DNA from: Herbaspirillum sp. SJZ107
GTDB lineage: Bacteria > Pseudomonadota > Gammaproteobacteria > Burkholderiales > Burkholderiaceae_D
Assembly (NCBI RefSeq): GCF_006715485.1
Contig: NZ_VFNH01000005.1
Span: forward strand, 401,768-465,767
Length of the DNA stretch: 64,000 bases
Reading direction: 5' to 3'
Below are positions 45,941-53,036 of this stretch, piece by piece. The position numbers and the translations under genes are program-made. Numbering within the stretch: position 1 is the stretch's first letter; every line of letters begins with the position of its first letter. The notes beneath the pieces were generated by a model. It saw nothing but the letters and a program-made list of their open reading frames with translations, searched no databases and was not told the DNA's origin.

Positions 45941-46888
45941 TCAGTTTCCTGTGACCGCCTGTTCCAGTGCGTCGATGAACATCCCGGCCACATTGAAGCC
46001 GGTCTGGTCGGTGATCTCCTGGAAACAGGTCGGGCTGGTAACGTTCACTTCCGTCAGGAAATCACCGATCACATCCAATCCTACCAGCAACAGGCCACGC
46101 GCCGCCAGCACCGGACCCAGGGCTTCGGCGATTTCGCGCTCGCGTTCCGTGATCGGCTGGGCCACGCCCAGGCCGCCAGCAGCCAGGTTGCCGCGCACTT
46201 CCCCGCCCTGCGGAATGCGCGCCAGCGCGAACGGCACCGGCTTGCCGCCGATGACCAGCACCCGCTTGTCGCCCTTGACGATGGCCGGGATGTATTTCTG
46301 GGCCATGATGGTACGCGCGCCGTTGTCGGTCAGCGTTTCGATGATCGAGCCGAGGTTCAGGCCGTCGTCCTTGACGCGGAAGATGCCGGCGCCGCCCATG
46401 CCGTCCAGCGGCTTGAAGATGACGTCGCCGTGCTCGGCGTGGAAGGCGCGCAGCTGGGTGCCGGACGAGGTCACCAGCGTCGGCGAGGTGTACTGGCTGA
46501 ACTGGGCGATCGACAGCTTTTCGTTGTGGTCGCGGATGGCGGCCGGCTTGTTGAACACGCGCGCGCCCTGGCGCTCGGCCAGCTCCAGCAGGTAGGTGCC
46601 GTAGATGTATTCCATGTCGAACGGCGGGTCCTTGCGCTGCAGGACGGCGTCGAATTCGGACAGGCGCACGCTGTCGGTGCCGAGCACGCGGTACCAGTCG
46701 TCGGCGTCGCCGGTCAGCGCGATCTCGCTGACGTCGGCGCTGACCACGCCCTGGTCCAGCACCATGTGGCGCTGTTCGAAGGCATAGATCCGGTGGCCGC
46801 GGGCGGCCGCTTCGCGCATCATGGCGAAGGTCGAATCCTTGTAGGTCTTGAAGCCGGACAGCGGATCGGCGAGGAAAGCGATTTTCAT
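45941..46888 (-). CDS. gshB: Glutathione synthetase
   Basis: 315 residues, prokaryotic-type ATP-grasp enzyme. The start IAFLADPLSGFKTYKDST and KPLDGMGGAGIFRV near residue 145 (ATP-binding loop) identify it. It adds Gly to gamma-glutamylcysteine. gshA is about 1 kb away on the same strand, with the methyltransferase gene facing + between them. It heads the gshB-EIIA-HPr-EI-metX-metW run. Confidence 0.95.
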   Translation of the reverse strand: MKIAFLADPLSGFKTYKDSTFAMMREAAARGHRIYAFEQRHMVLDQGVVSADVSEIALTGDADDWYRVLGTDSVRLSEFDAVLQRKDPPFDMEYIYGTYLLELAERQGARVFNKPAAIRDHNEKLSIAQFSQYTSPTLVTSSGTQLRAFHAEHGDVIFKPLDGMGGAGIFRVKDDGLNLGSIIETLTDNGARTIMAQKYIPAIVKGDKRVLVIGGKPVPFALARIPQGGEVRGNLAAGGLGVAQPITEREREIAEALGPVLAARGLLLVGLDVIGDFLTEVNVTSPTCFQEITDQTGFNVAGMFIDALEQAVTGN

Positions 46889-46897
46889 GAGGGTTCC

Positions 46898-46918
46898 AAT
46901 CGGGGCAATGCCCTGATT
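46898..46918. other. Imperfect hairpin in the gshB leader
   Basis: AATCGGGGC (46898-46906) and GCCCTGATT (46910-46918) pair with one mismatch around AAT. It lies 10 bases upstream of gshB on the minus strand. It may be a leader hairpin; the T-run on the plus side is too short for a terminator. Confidence 0.25.
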
Positions 46919-47079
46919 TTAGCCGGAAACACGGATTCTCGCGGAAAGCGCCCGCAAGCGACTGTCGCGTCAACCCAGCCGATGCCTATTGGCAAAAAGT
47001 TATCTATTCAGGTCGTGTTTGCGGTCTCTCAAGCGCGCATGCGGGGTGCTTGGCGAAGATGACGGCTTGGGAGGAACCG

Positions 47080-47778
47080 ATGACGAACCAGGCCGAGCAC
47101 GAACGCATCAACCACGTCTATCGCCAGTGGCATGGCGGCGCCGCGCTGGCGCGCTATGCCTGGCACCGCCCGGAAATCGTGCACCAGTCGTCGCAGCGGG
47201 CGCGCGTACTGTCCAGGTTGCTGGCGGCGACGGTCGGCCCCGATCTGTCGACGCTGCGCGCGCTCGACGTCGGCTGCGGCGACGGCCTGTTCCTGCGCCA
47301 GCTGATCGACTGGGGCGCCACGCCCAGCGGCCTGGCCGGTACCGAATTGCAGCCGGACCGGCTCGACCGCGCCCGGGTGCAAACGGCGCCCGGCGTGCGC
47401 TGGCACCTCGGCCTGCTCGACGCCTTCCCCGACGACAGCGTCGACCTGGTCAGCGCCCACACCGTGTTTTCATCGATCCTCGACGAAGACATGCGGCGCG
47501 CACTCGCGGCCGAGATGTGGCGCGTGCTGCGTCCCGGCGGCTGGACCATGATCTTCGATTTCCGCTACAACAACCCGCGCAACCCCAACGTGCGCAAGGT
47601 CAGCGACGTCGAACTGCTGCGCTTCTGGCCGGCCGAAAAGCGCCATTACCGCACGCTGATGCTGGTGCCGCCGCTGAGCCGCGCGATCGCGCGCCTGCCG
47701 TGGCTGGTGCCCGAGCTGCTGACGGCGCTGGTGCCGCCGCTGCGCTCGCATTTCGTCTACATGGCGCGCAAGGAGTAA
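47080..47778 (+). CDS. Class I SAM-dependent methyltransferase
   Basis: 232 residues from the ATG at 47080, which has GGGAGGA 6 bases upstream; an ATG at 47059 and a TTG at 47050 are possible but have no such site. The AdoMet motif ALDVGCGDGLF lies near residue 60, with the post-I acidic residue in GTELQPDR. The C-terminal part ends with a hydrophobic SHFVYMARKE. The substrate is unknown. It interrupts the otherwise same-strand gshA-gshB pair, facing the other way. Confidence 0.85.
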   Translation: MTNQAEHERINHVYRQWHGGAALARYAWHRPEIVHQSSQRARVLSRLLAATVGPDLSTLRALDVGCGDGLFLRQLIDWGATPSGLAGTELQPDRLDRARVQTAPGVRWHLGLLDAFPDDSVDLVSAHTVFSSILDEDMRRALAAEMWRVLRPGGWTMIFDFRYNNPRNPNVRKVSDVELLRFWPAEKRHYRTLMLVPPLSRAIARLPWLVPELLTALVPPLRSHFVYMARKE

Positions 47779-47879
47779 GAGCGCCTAACAAACCTTCAGG
47801 GCAAGGCGCATCGTCGAAGACAGTACGCTAGTACGGCGAGACGATGCAACGCCGCCATGGAGGTTTTGTTAGGCGCTCT
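47778..47879. repeat. Long nested intergenic palindrome
   Basis: An outer stem pairs AGAGCGCCTAACAAACCT (47778-47795) with 47861-47879, with one bulged T. An inner stem pairs GCATCGTC (47808-47815) with GACGATGC (47840-47847), with GTAC boxes at 47823 and 47831. It lies between the convergent methyltransferase and gshA genes. A shorter relative is at 52589-52629. It may act as a bidirectional terminator or a transposed repeat. Confidence 0.8.
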
Positions 47880-47881
47880 AA

Positions 47882-47900
47882 GCCGGGCTAAATGCCCGGC
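47882..47900. terminator. GC-rich hairpin downstream of gshA
   Basis: GCCGGGC (47882-47888) and GCCCGGC (47894-47900) form a perfect 7-base stem around TAAAT, 6 bases after the gshA stop on the minus strand. There is no T-tract, so it may act together with the adjacent palindrome. Confidence 0.4.
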
Positions 47901-47906
47901 GAACAA

Positions 47907-49208
47907 TCAGTAGATCTCCGGATCCGGATCGGTACGCTCCAGCTCCAGCGATGCCGCCAGCAGTGCCAGCCTTGCCACCACGCCGTACACATAGAAACGG
48001 TTCGGCGCCGCCGTACCCGGCTTGGCCTTCAGGTCCGGCATCGCATGCTGCTGGGCAAACGCCAGCGGCACGAACTGCGAGCCCGGCGCATTCAGGTTCT
48101 GGTCGATGCCGCGCTCGGCGTGCACGCGGTAGAAGCCGCCGACCACGTAGCGGTCGATCATGTACACCACCGGCTCGGCCACCGCGTCGTTGATCGATTC
48201 GAAGGTCGGCACGCCTTCCTGGATCATGACGTCGGTCACCGCCACGCCGTCCTTGATCACCGACATCTTGTTGCGCTGCTTGCGGTTCAGGTCCTTGACC
48301 TCGCTGGCATCCTTCACCGTCATGATGCCCATGCCGTAGGTGCCGGCGTCGGGCTTGACGATGACGAAGGGCTTCTGGTCCTTCATGCCGTATTCCTTGT
48401 ACTTCTTCTTGATCTTGGACAGCAGCGCCGACACGTTGTCGGCCAGCGCTTCCATGCCCACGTCTTCCTGGAAGTTCACTTCGCCGAGCTTGCTGTGCAG
48501 CGGGTTGACCATCCACGGATCGATGTCGATCAGCTTGCCGAACTTCTTGGCGACTTCGTCGAAGGCCTTGAAGTGGTTGCTCTTGCGGCGCATGGCCCAG
48601 CCGGCGTGCACCGGCGGCAGCAGCGACTGCTCGTGGATGTTTTCCAGGATCGACGGGATGCCGGCCGACAGATCGTTATTCAGCAGGATGGTGCACGGGT
48701 CGAAATCCTGCAAACCGACGCGGCGGCCGTTGGCCGAGCGTACCAGCGGTTCGACCACCAGCATGTTACCGTCCGGCAGCGCCAGCGGCGTCGGCTGGGT
48801 GACGTCCGGCGACAGCGAACCGAGGCGCACGTGCAGGCCGGTCTGGCGGAAGATCTGCATCAGGCGCTGCACGTTCTGCAGGTAGAACGGGTTGCGCGTA
48901 TGGCTTTCCGGGATCAGCAGCAGGTTGCGCGCGTCCGGACAATACTTGTCGATCGCCGCCATCGCCGCCTGCACGGTCAGCGGCAGCATTTCGGTCGACA
49001 GGTTGTTGAAGCCGCCCGGGAACAGGTTGGTGTCCACCGGCGCCAGCTTGTAGCCGGCATTGCGCAAGTCCACCGAGCAATAGAACGGCGGCGTGTGCTC
49101 CTGCCACTCGAGGCGGAACCAGCGCTCGATGGCGGGGGTGGCTTCGAGAATTTTCTTCTCCAGGTCCATCAGGGGACCGGTCAGGGCGGTAGCGAGGTGG
49201 GGAACCAT
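47907..49208 (-). CDS. gshA: Glutamate--cysteine ligase, proteobacterial type
   Basis: 433 residues from MVPHLATALTGPLMDLEKK; an in-frame extension upstream is not conserved. This is the stand-alone GshA family typical of betaproteobacteria, unlike E. coli GshA. Segments such as FYCSVDLRNAGYKLAPVD and KPDAGTYGMGIMTV are characteristic. It makes gamma-glutamylcysteine, the first step of glutathione synthesis. Confidence 0.94.
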   Translation of the reverse strand: MVPHLATALTGPLMDLEKKILEATPAIERWFRLEWQEHTPPFYCSVDLRNAGYKLAPVDTNLFPGGFNNLSTEMLPLTVQAAMAAIDKYCPDARNLLLIPESHTRNPFYLQNVQRLMQIFRQTGLHVRLGSLSPDVTQPTPLALPDGNMLVVEPLVRSANGRRVGLQDFDPCTILLNNDLSAGIPSILENIHEQSLLPPVHAGWAMRRKSNHFKAFDEVAKKFGKLIDIDPWMVNPLHSKLGEVNFQEDVGMEALADNVSALLSKIKKKYKEYGMKDQKPFVIVKPDAGTYGMGIMTVKDASEVKDLNRKQRNKMSVIKDGVAVTDVMIQEGVPTFESINDAVAEPVVYMIDRYVVGGFYRVHAERGIDQNLNAPGSQFVPLAFAQQHAMPDLKAKPGTAAPNRFYVYGVVARLALLAASLELERTDPDPEIY

Positions 49209-49300
49209 AGTATTAACGTCCTTGGGGCTTCTTAGCGGTATGGGTTGGTTCAAATTGGGGTGATGCCACACATTTTAAAGGCCGGATACCCGCAGGACAT

Positions 49301-49327
49301 AAAAAAAGCACCCCACAGGGTGCTTTT
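49301..49327 (-). terminator. Intrinsic terminator after amtB
   Basis: GCACCC (49308-49313) and GGGTGC (49318-49323) form the stem. On the minus strand it is followed by seven T (49307 to 49301). It lies 24 bases after the amtB stop. Four T on the plus side could make it weakly bidirectional. Confidence 0.82.
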
Positions 49328-49350
49328 CTTATATGCAATGCAACAGCCGA

Positions 49351-50949
49351 TCAGGAGTGATAAGCCTGCTCGCCATGGCTGGTGATGTCCAGGCCTTCGC
49401 GCTCGGCATCCTCGGCCACGCGCAGGCCGATGACGACGTCGACGATCTTATAGGCGATGAAGGACACGACCGCCGACCAGATGATGGTGGTGCCGATCGC
49501 TTCCGCCTGCACCAGCACCTGGCTGCCGATCGAGTACGCATCGGCCGACATCTTGTTGGTGGTGTAGTCGAAGATGCCCTGGCCGCCCAGCTGCGGCGCC
49601 GCGAACACGCCGGTCAGCAGGGCACCCAGGATGCCGCCCACGCCGTGCACGCCGAAGACGTCGAGCGAGTCGTCGGCGCCGATCAGGCGCTTCAGGCCGT
49701 TCACGCCCCACAGGCAGACGATGCCGGCCACCAGGCCGATGATCAGGCCGCCCATCGGGCCGACGAAACCGCAGGCCGGGGTGATGGCCACCAGGCCGGC
49801 GACGGCGCCCGAAGCGGCACCCAGCATCGACGGCTTGCCTTTGGTGATCCATTCGCCGAACAGCCAGGACAGGGTGGCAGCGGCAGTGGCCAGCAGGGTG
49901 TTGACGAAAGCCAGGGCAGCGACGTCGCCCGCTTCCAGGGCCGAACCGGCGTTGAAGCCGAACCAGCCCACCCACAGCAGCGAGGCGCCGATCATGGTCA
50001 TGGTCAGCGAGTGCGGGGCCATCGATTCGCGGCCGTAGCCGACGCGCTTGCCGATCAGGATTGCACCGACCAGGCCGGCGACGGCGGCATTGATGTGCAC
50101 CACGGTACCGCCCGCGAAGTCGAGCGCGCCCTTCTGCCACAGCCAGCCGGCCTTGGCGGATTCGGTGGCCAGGGTGGCGGCATCCTTGATCGCGTCCGGA
50201 CCGGTCCAGAACCAGACCATGTGGGCGACCGGCAGGTAGCCGAAGGTGAACCACAGGACCATGAACACCAGCACGGCAGCGAATTTGGCGCGCTCGGCGA
50301 AGGCGCCGACGATCAGGCCGCAGGTGATGGCGGCGAAAGTGCCCTGGAAGGCCACGTAGATGAACTCAGGAATCACCACGCCCTTGCTGAAGGTGGCGGC
50401 GGTCGTGAAGGTGGCCGCGACCGGATCCCAGATGCCCTTCAGGAAGGCGCGGTCGAAGCCGCCGATGAAGGCCGTGTTCTCGGTGAACGCCAGCGAGTAG
50501 CCGTACAGGCACCACAGGACGATGATCAGCGAGAAGATCGTGAACACCTGCAGCAGCACCGACAGCATGTTCTTGGCGCGCACCAGGCCGCCGTAGAACA
50601 GGGCCAGGCCCGGAATGGTCATCATGATGACCAGCAGGGTGGCGACGAACATCCAGGCGGTATCGCCCTTCTGCGCGGTCGGTGCGGCAGCCGGGGCTGC
50701 GGCAGCCGGCGCTGCGGCAGCCGGGGCCGCAGGCGCGGCGGTGGTGGATGCGGCAGCCGGTGCTGCAGCGGCCGGCGAGGCTGCGGCGGCAGCAGCCGGT
50801 GCGCCCGAGGTCGGCCCTGCGGTCCCTTGCGCTTCCACGGCCGGCGCGGCAGCGGCCGGCTTGGCATCCTGGGCCAGTACCGGCAACGCACTGCCGAGTG
50901 CCAGCGCCATCGTGACGCCGGCGATCAGTTTTGTCATGGTGTGAGTCAT
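49351..50949 (-). CDS. amtB: Ammonium transporter AmtB with long N-terminal extension
   Basis: 532 residues from the ATG with AAGGGG about 8 bases upstream. A signal peptide (to about 27) is followed by an Ala/Pro-rich extension (about 28-94), then the Amt domain with about eleven helices, starting at DTAWMFVATLLVIMM. Typical pore segments include VHINAAVAGLVGA and GVHGVGGILGALLTG. It moves ammonium inward and is gated by GlnK, encoded 10 bases upstream. The extension is about 65 residues longer than usual. Confidence 0.93.
   Translation of the reverse strand: MTHTMTKLIAGVTMALALGSALPVLAQDAKPAAAAPAVEAQGTAGPTSGAPAAAAAASPAAAAPAAASTTAAPAAPAAAAPAAAAPAAAPTAQKGDTAWMFVATLLVIMMTIPGLALFYGGLVRAKNMLSVLLQVFTIFSLIIVLWCLYGYSLAFTENTAFIGGFDRAFLKGIWDPVAATFTTAATFSKGVVIPEFIYVAFQGTFAAITCGLIVGAFAERAKFAAVLVFMVLWFTFGYLPVAHMVWFWTGPDAIKDAATLATESAKAGWLWQKGALDFAGGTVVHINAAVAGLVGAILIGKRVGYGRESMAPHSLTMTMIGASLLWVGWFGFNAGSALEAGDVAALAFVNTLLATAAATLSWLFGEWITKGKPSMLGAASGAVAGLVAITPACGFVGPMGGLIIGLVAGIVCLWGVNGLKRLIGADDSLDVFGVHGVGGILGALLTGVFAAPQLGGQGIFDYTTNKMSADAYSIGSQVLVQAEAIGTTIIWSAVVSFIAYKIVDVVIGLRVAEDAEREGLDITSHGEQAYHS
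50684..50728. repeat. Three tandem 15-base repeats in amtB
   Basis: Three near-identical units of GCGGCAGCCGG(G/C)GC(T/C) lie at 50684-50698, 50699-50713 and 50714-50728. They encode the Ala/Pro stretch of the AmtB extension and could expand or contract by slippage. Confidence 0.75.
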
Positions 50950-50959
50950 CGGTTTCCCC

Positions 50960-51298
50960 TTACAGCGCATCGTTGCCGGTCTCGCCGGTACGGATACGGA
51001 TTACCTGCTCCAGATTGGAGACGAAAATTTTGCCGTCACCGATCTTGCCGGTGCGTGCCGCGCTCTGAATCGTGTCGATCACCTGGTCGACGATGGCGTC
51101 GTCCACCGCCGCCTCGATCTTGGTCTTCGGCAGGAAGTCGACCACGTATTCCGCGCCGCGGTACAGTTCGGTATGACCCTTCTGGCGGCCGAAACCCTTC
51201 ACTTCGGTCACCGTGATGCCCTGCACGTTAATCTCGGACAAGGCTTCACGCACCTCGTCGAGCTTGAAGGGTTTGATGATGGCGGTGATCATTTTCAT
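50960..51298 (-). CDS. glnK: Nitrogen regulatory protein P-II (GlnK)
   Basis: 112 residues, canonical P-II. The T-loop uridylylation site is Tyr51 in LYRGAEYVVDFLPK, and the ATP/2-oxoglutarate region GKIGDGKIFV is near 84. An AGAGG site precedes the ATG. Because it is in front of amtB it is called GlnK. It senses nitrogen status and blocks AmtB. Confidence 0.95.
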   Translation of the reverse strand: MKMITAIIKPFKLDEVREALSEINVQGITVTEVKGFGRQKGHTELYRGAEYVVDFLPKTKIEAAVDDAIVDQVIDTIQSAARTGKIGDGKIFVSNLEQVIRIRTGETGNDAL

Positions 51299-51311
51299 AC
51301 GATTGCCTCTT

Positions 51312-52058
51312 TCAGAAAGTTTTTGAAACAGTCAGCAAAGCCGCTGACTTGCCGAGGTTTTCCCCCGACGGGCTCAGGTAGCCATCGGTATTGGCCTTGA
51401 TATATGCCAGCGCCACCGAGGCAATACCGAAGTCCTTGGTGACGCCGACCTTGTAGTCGCTATAAGAGTAGAGACCGTTGTGGCGGACTTCCTGGTGGCC
51501 GGCATGCAGGTTCAGGGTGAAGCCGCTGCCGAGATCCACATTGGCGCCGATATCGACGTAACCGCTCTGTTTGCTGTTGGCGGTGCCGAACAGGTTGGTC
51601 AGCGAATGCGAATACTTGATGTAAGCCGGGCCATAGCCCAGCTGGCCGTAGAGTTCGAAAGTGTTGGCGTTGGGCGTCAGGCTGTTATTCGGATAGAAGT
51701 AGTAGAGTCCGCCGACGTCATAGGTAATGTCGTCGCTCAGGTTGCCACGTTTGCCGCCGTAGATGTCCCATTCAATATTGCCGTCACCACCCAGGTCTTT
51801 GGTCCACTTGATGGTGGACAGCCAGGTGCCTACGTACAGACCGGTCGGGTTGTGCACGTAGTCGGCGCCGCCCTGCAGTGCAGGGTCGAGGCGGGATTGG
51901 GACAAGCCGCGGTAGCGGTAATCGCTGGTTACCGCGGCGTTGTAGCTCACTTGATGTTCGGGCGGTTGTTCTTGGGCGCCCGCCACACCGATCGTGAGTG
52001 TCCACAGGCTTGCGCCTAGAAAAGATGCTTTAAACCACTTGCTGCTCAGACGCTTCAT
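51312..52058 (-). CDS. torF: TorF-family putative outer-membrane porin
   Basis: 248 residues with a signal peptide (to about residue 28, GVAGAQ). The body is beta-rich with alternating polar and aromatic residues, and begins YNAAVTSDYRYRGLSQS, a TorF-family signature. The last residue is Phe (VSKTF), as in outer-membrane beta-barrels recognised by the Bam machinery. It is 13 bases before glnK in the same direction. Context suggests a role in uptake of a nitrogen source. Confidence 0.85.
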   Translation of the reverse strand: MKRLSSKWFKASFLGASLWTLTIGVAGAQEQPPEHQVSYNAAVTSDYRYRGLSQSRLDPALQGGADYVHNPTGLYVGTWLSTIKWTKDLGGDGNIEWDIYGGKRGNLSDDITYDVGGLYYFYPNNSLTPNANTFELYGQLGYGPAYIKYSHSLTNLFGTANSKQSGYVDIGANVDLGSGFTLNLHAGHQEVRHNGLYSYSDYKVGVTKDFGIASVALAYIKANTDGYLSPSGENLGKSAALLTVSKTF

Positions 52059-52142
52059 TACATATTCCCCTTGTTGTTGAACGGATTCTGTAAAGGCGGT
52101 TTACAATTGAATCTGCACCTTTTTATGTTTTATGTATGCTTT

Positions 52143-52158
52143 AGCAGGATGCGTGCCA
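52143..52158 (-). promoter_or_regulatory. Sigma-54 (-24/-12) promoter for torF-glnK-amtB
   Basis: On the minus strand the sequence is TGGCACGCATCCTGCT. The -24 GG and -12 GC are separated by 10 bases, as required, and only one base differs from TGGCACG-N4-TTGC. It ends about 85 bases upstream of the torF start. It implies activation by an NtrC-type protein. Confidence 0.8.
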
Positions 52159-52246
52159 CCCTGAACCCAAGGAGGCGCGCCTTGTTTTTCGAGGGCCAGG
52201 CCCCCACATTCAGGTTTCAAAAAAACAAACGATGTGTTGTGGATGT

Positions 52247-52299
52247 GCGCCAAACCAGTGCGCGCACCAATTCAGGCACGCTCGCACCGCGCCGGTGCG
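52247..52299. promoter_or_regulatory. Two NtrC-like sites upstream of torF
   Basis: GCACC-GCGCC-GGTGC (52284-52298) is a perfect dyad fitting the NtrC core GCACC-N5-GGTGC. A second, weaker one, GCGCC-AAACC-AGTGC, is at 52247-52261. They lie about 100 and 140 bases upstream of the sigma-54 element, a usual distance for enhancers. They are also just upstream of ubiK on the other strand. Confidence 0.6.
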
Positions 52300-52329
52300 C
52301 ACCACATCGGACATGAGGAATAGAGTCAA

Positions 52330-52578
52330 ATGAACAACTTTTTTAACGATCTGCAGGGCAAGATCAATCAGGCGATCGACAGTTCGCCGGCCAAGGACAT
52401 CGAGCGCAATGTGAAGGCGATGATGACCCAGGGCTTCTCGAAGCTGGATCTGGTCACGCGTGAAGAATTCGATATCCAGGCCCAGGTGCTGGCCAAGACG
52501 CGCGCCAAGCTGGAAGCGCTGGAATCGCGCGTGGCCCAGCTGGAAGCGAAGCTGGCCGCTTCCGAATCCAAGATCTGA
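52330..52578 (+). CDS. ubiK: Ubiquinone biosynthesis accessory factor UbiK
   Basis: 82 residues. An amphipathic N-terminus is followed by a long C-terminal coiled coil (about 45-80, LAKTRAKLEALESRVAQLEAKL), matching UbiK/YqiC. UbiK assists the UbiJ-linked hydroxylation steps of ubiquinone synthesis. It is divergent from torF and lies upstream of a short palindrome. Length and layout fit the family. Confidence 0.9.
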   Translation: MNNFFNDLQGKINQAIDSSPAKDIERNVKAMMTQGFSKLDLVTREEFDIQAQVLAKTRAKLEALESRVAQLEAKLAASESKI

Positions 52579-52588
52579 GTGAAGACAC

Positions 52589-52629
52589 GAGCGTCTAACA
52601 ACGCCTTCAGGAGGTGTTGTTAGACGCTC
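52589..52629. repeat. Short intergenic palindrome related to the 47.8 kb element
   Basis: GAGCGTCTAACAAC (52589-52602) and GTTGTTAGACGCTC (52616-52629) form a perfect 14-base stem with a 13-base loop. The loop shares CTTCAGG and GGAGG with the long element, but the nested insert is missing. It sits between ubiK and the convergent small membrane-protein gene, and could be a bidirectional terminator. Confidence 0.8.
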
Positions 52630-52638
52630 AGCGCCCTA

Positions 52639-52944
52639 TTAACGTGCGATGAACCCCAGCAGCAGGCGCCATGCCGCGAATGCCGCCGCACCCGCCAGGC
52701 TCACGCCGACGATGATCGCAATGCTGTAGGCGGCCGGGTTGGTGAAGCCGGCGGCATCGGCCGCAAAGATCAGTCCGCCCGCCAGCACCAGCTGGAGCGG
52801 GCACAGCACCTTCAGCGCGCGCAGCGCGCCCCAGTCCCCCTTGCGCCAGAAATGGCGCGCCACGAAGAACGCAGGTGTCCACAGCGTGCAGAACAGCACG
52901 CCCAGGATGACGCAGGTGAGGATCAGTCTCGGCATGGCCGCCAT
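52639..52944 (-). CDS. Small membrane protein, function unknown
   Basis: 101 residues from the ATG giving MAAMPRLILTC; an ATG three codons later is as good. Three hydrophobic helices are seen (about 6-28, 45-65 and 73-95). No family is recognised. It is convergent with ubiK and divergent from comM. Confidence is moderate, as neither start has a clear ribosome binding site. Confidence 0.55.
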   Translation of the reverse strand: MAAMPRLILTCVILGVLFCTLWTPAFFVARHFWRKGDWGALRALKVLCPLQLVLAGGLIFAADAAGFTNPAAYSIAIIVGVSLAGAAAFAAWRLLLGFIAR

Positions 52945-53036
52945 GATAGCCGCCGCCGAGCACGTTTGGTCACCCTCAAGGCCGGATTCGACGTAAAGCG
53001 CACCATCTCGCGAGTCCAGCACTCACGAGGAAACCC

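Noticed and set aside
50665..50870. Possible microsatellite or CRISPR-like array
   Set aside because: The repeats are short, directly adjacent and coding (Ala/Pro linker of AmtB), with no spacers.
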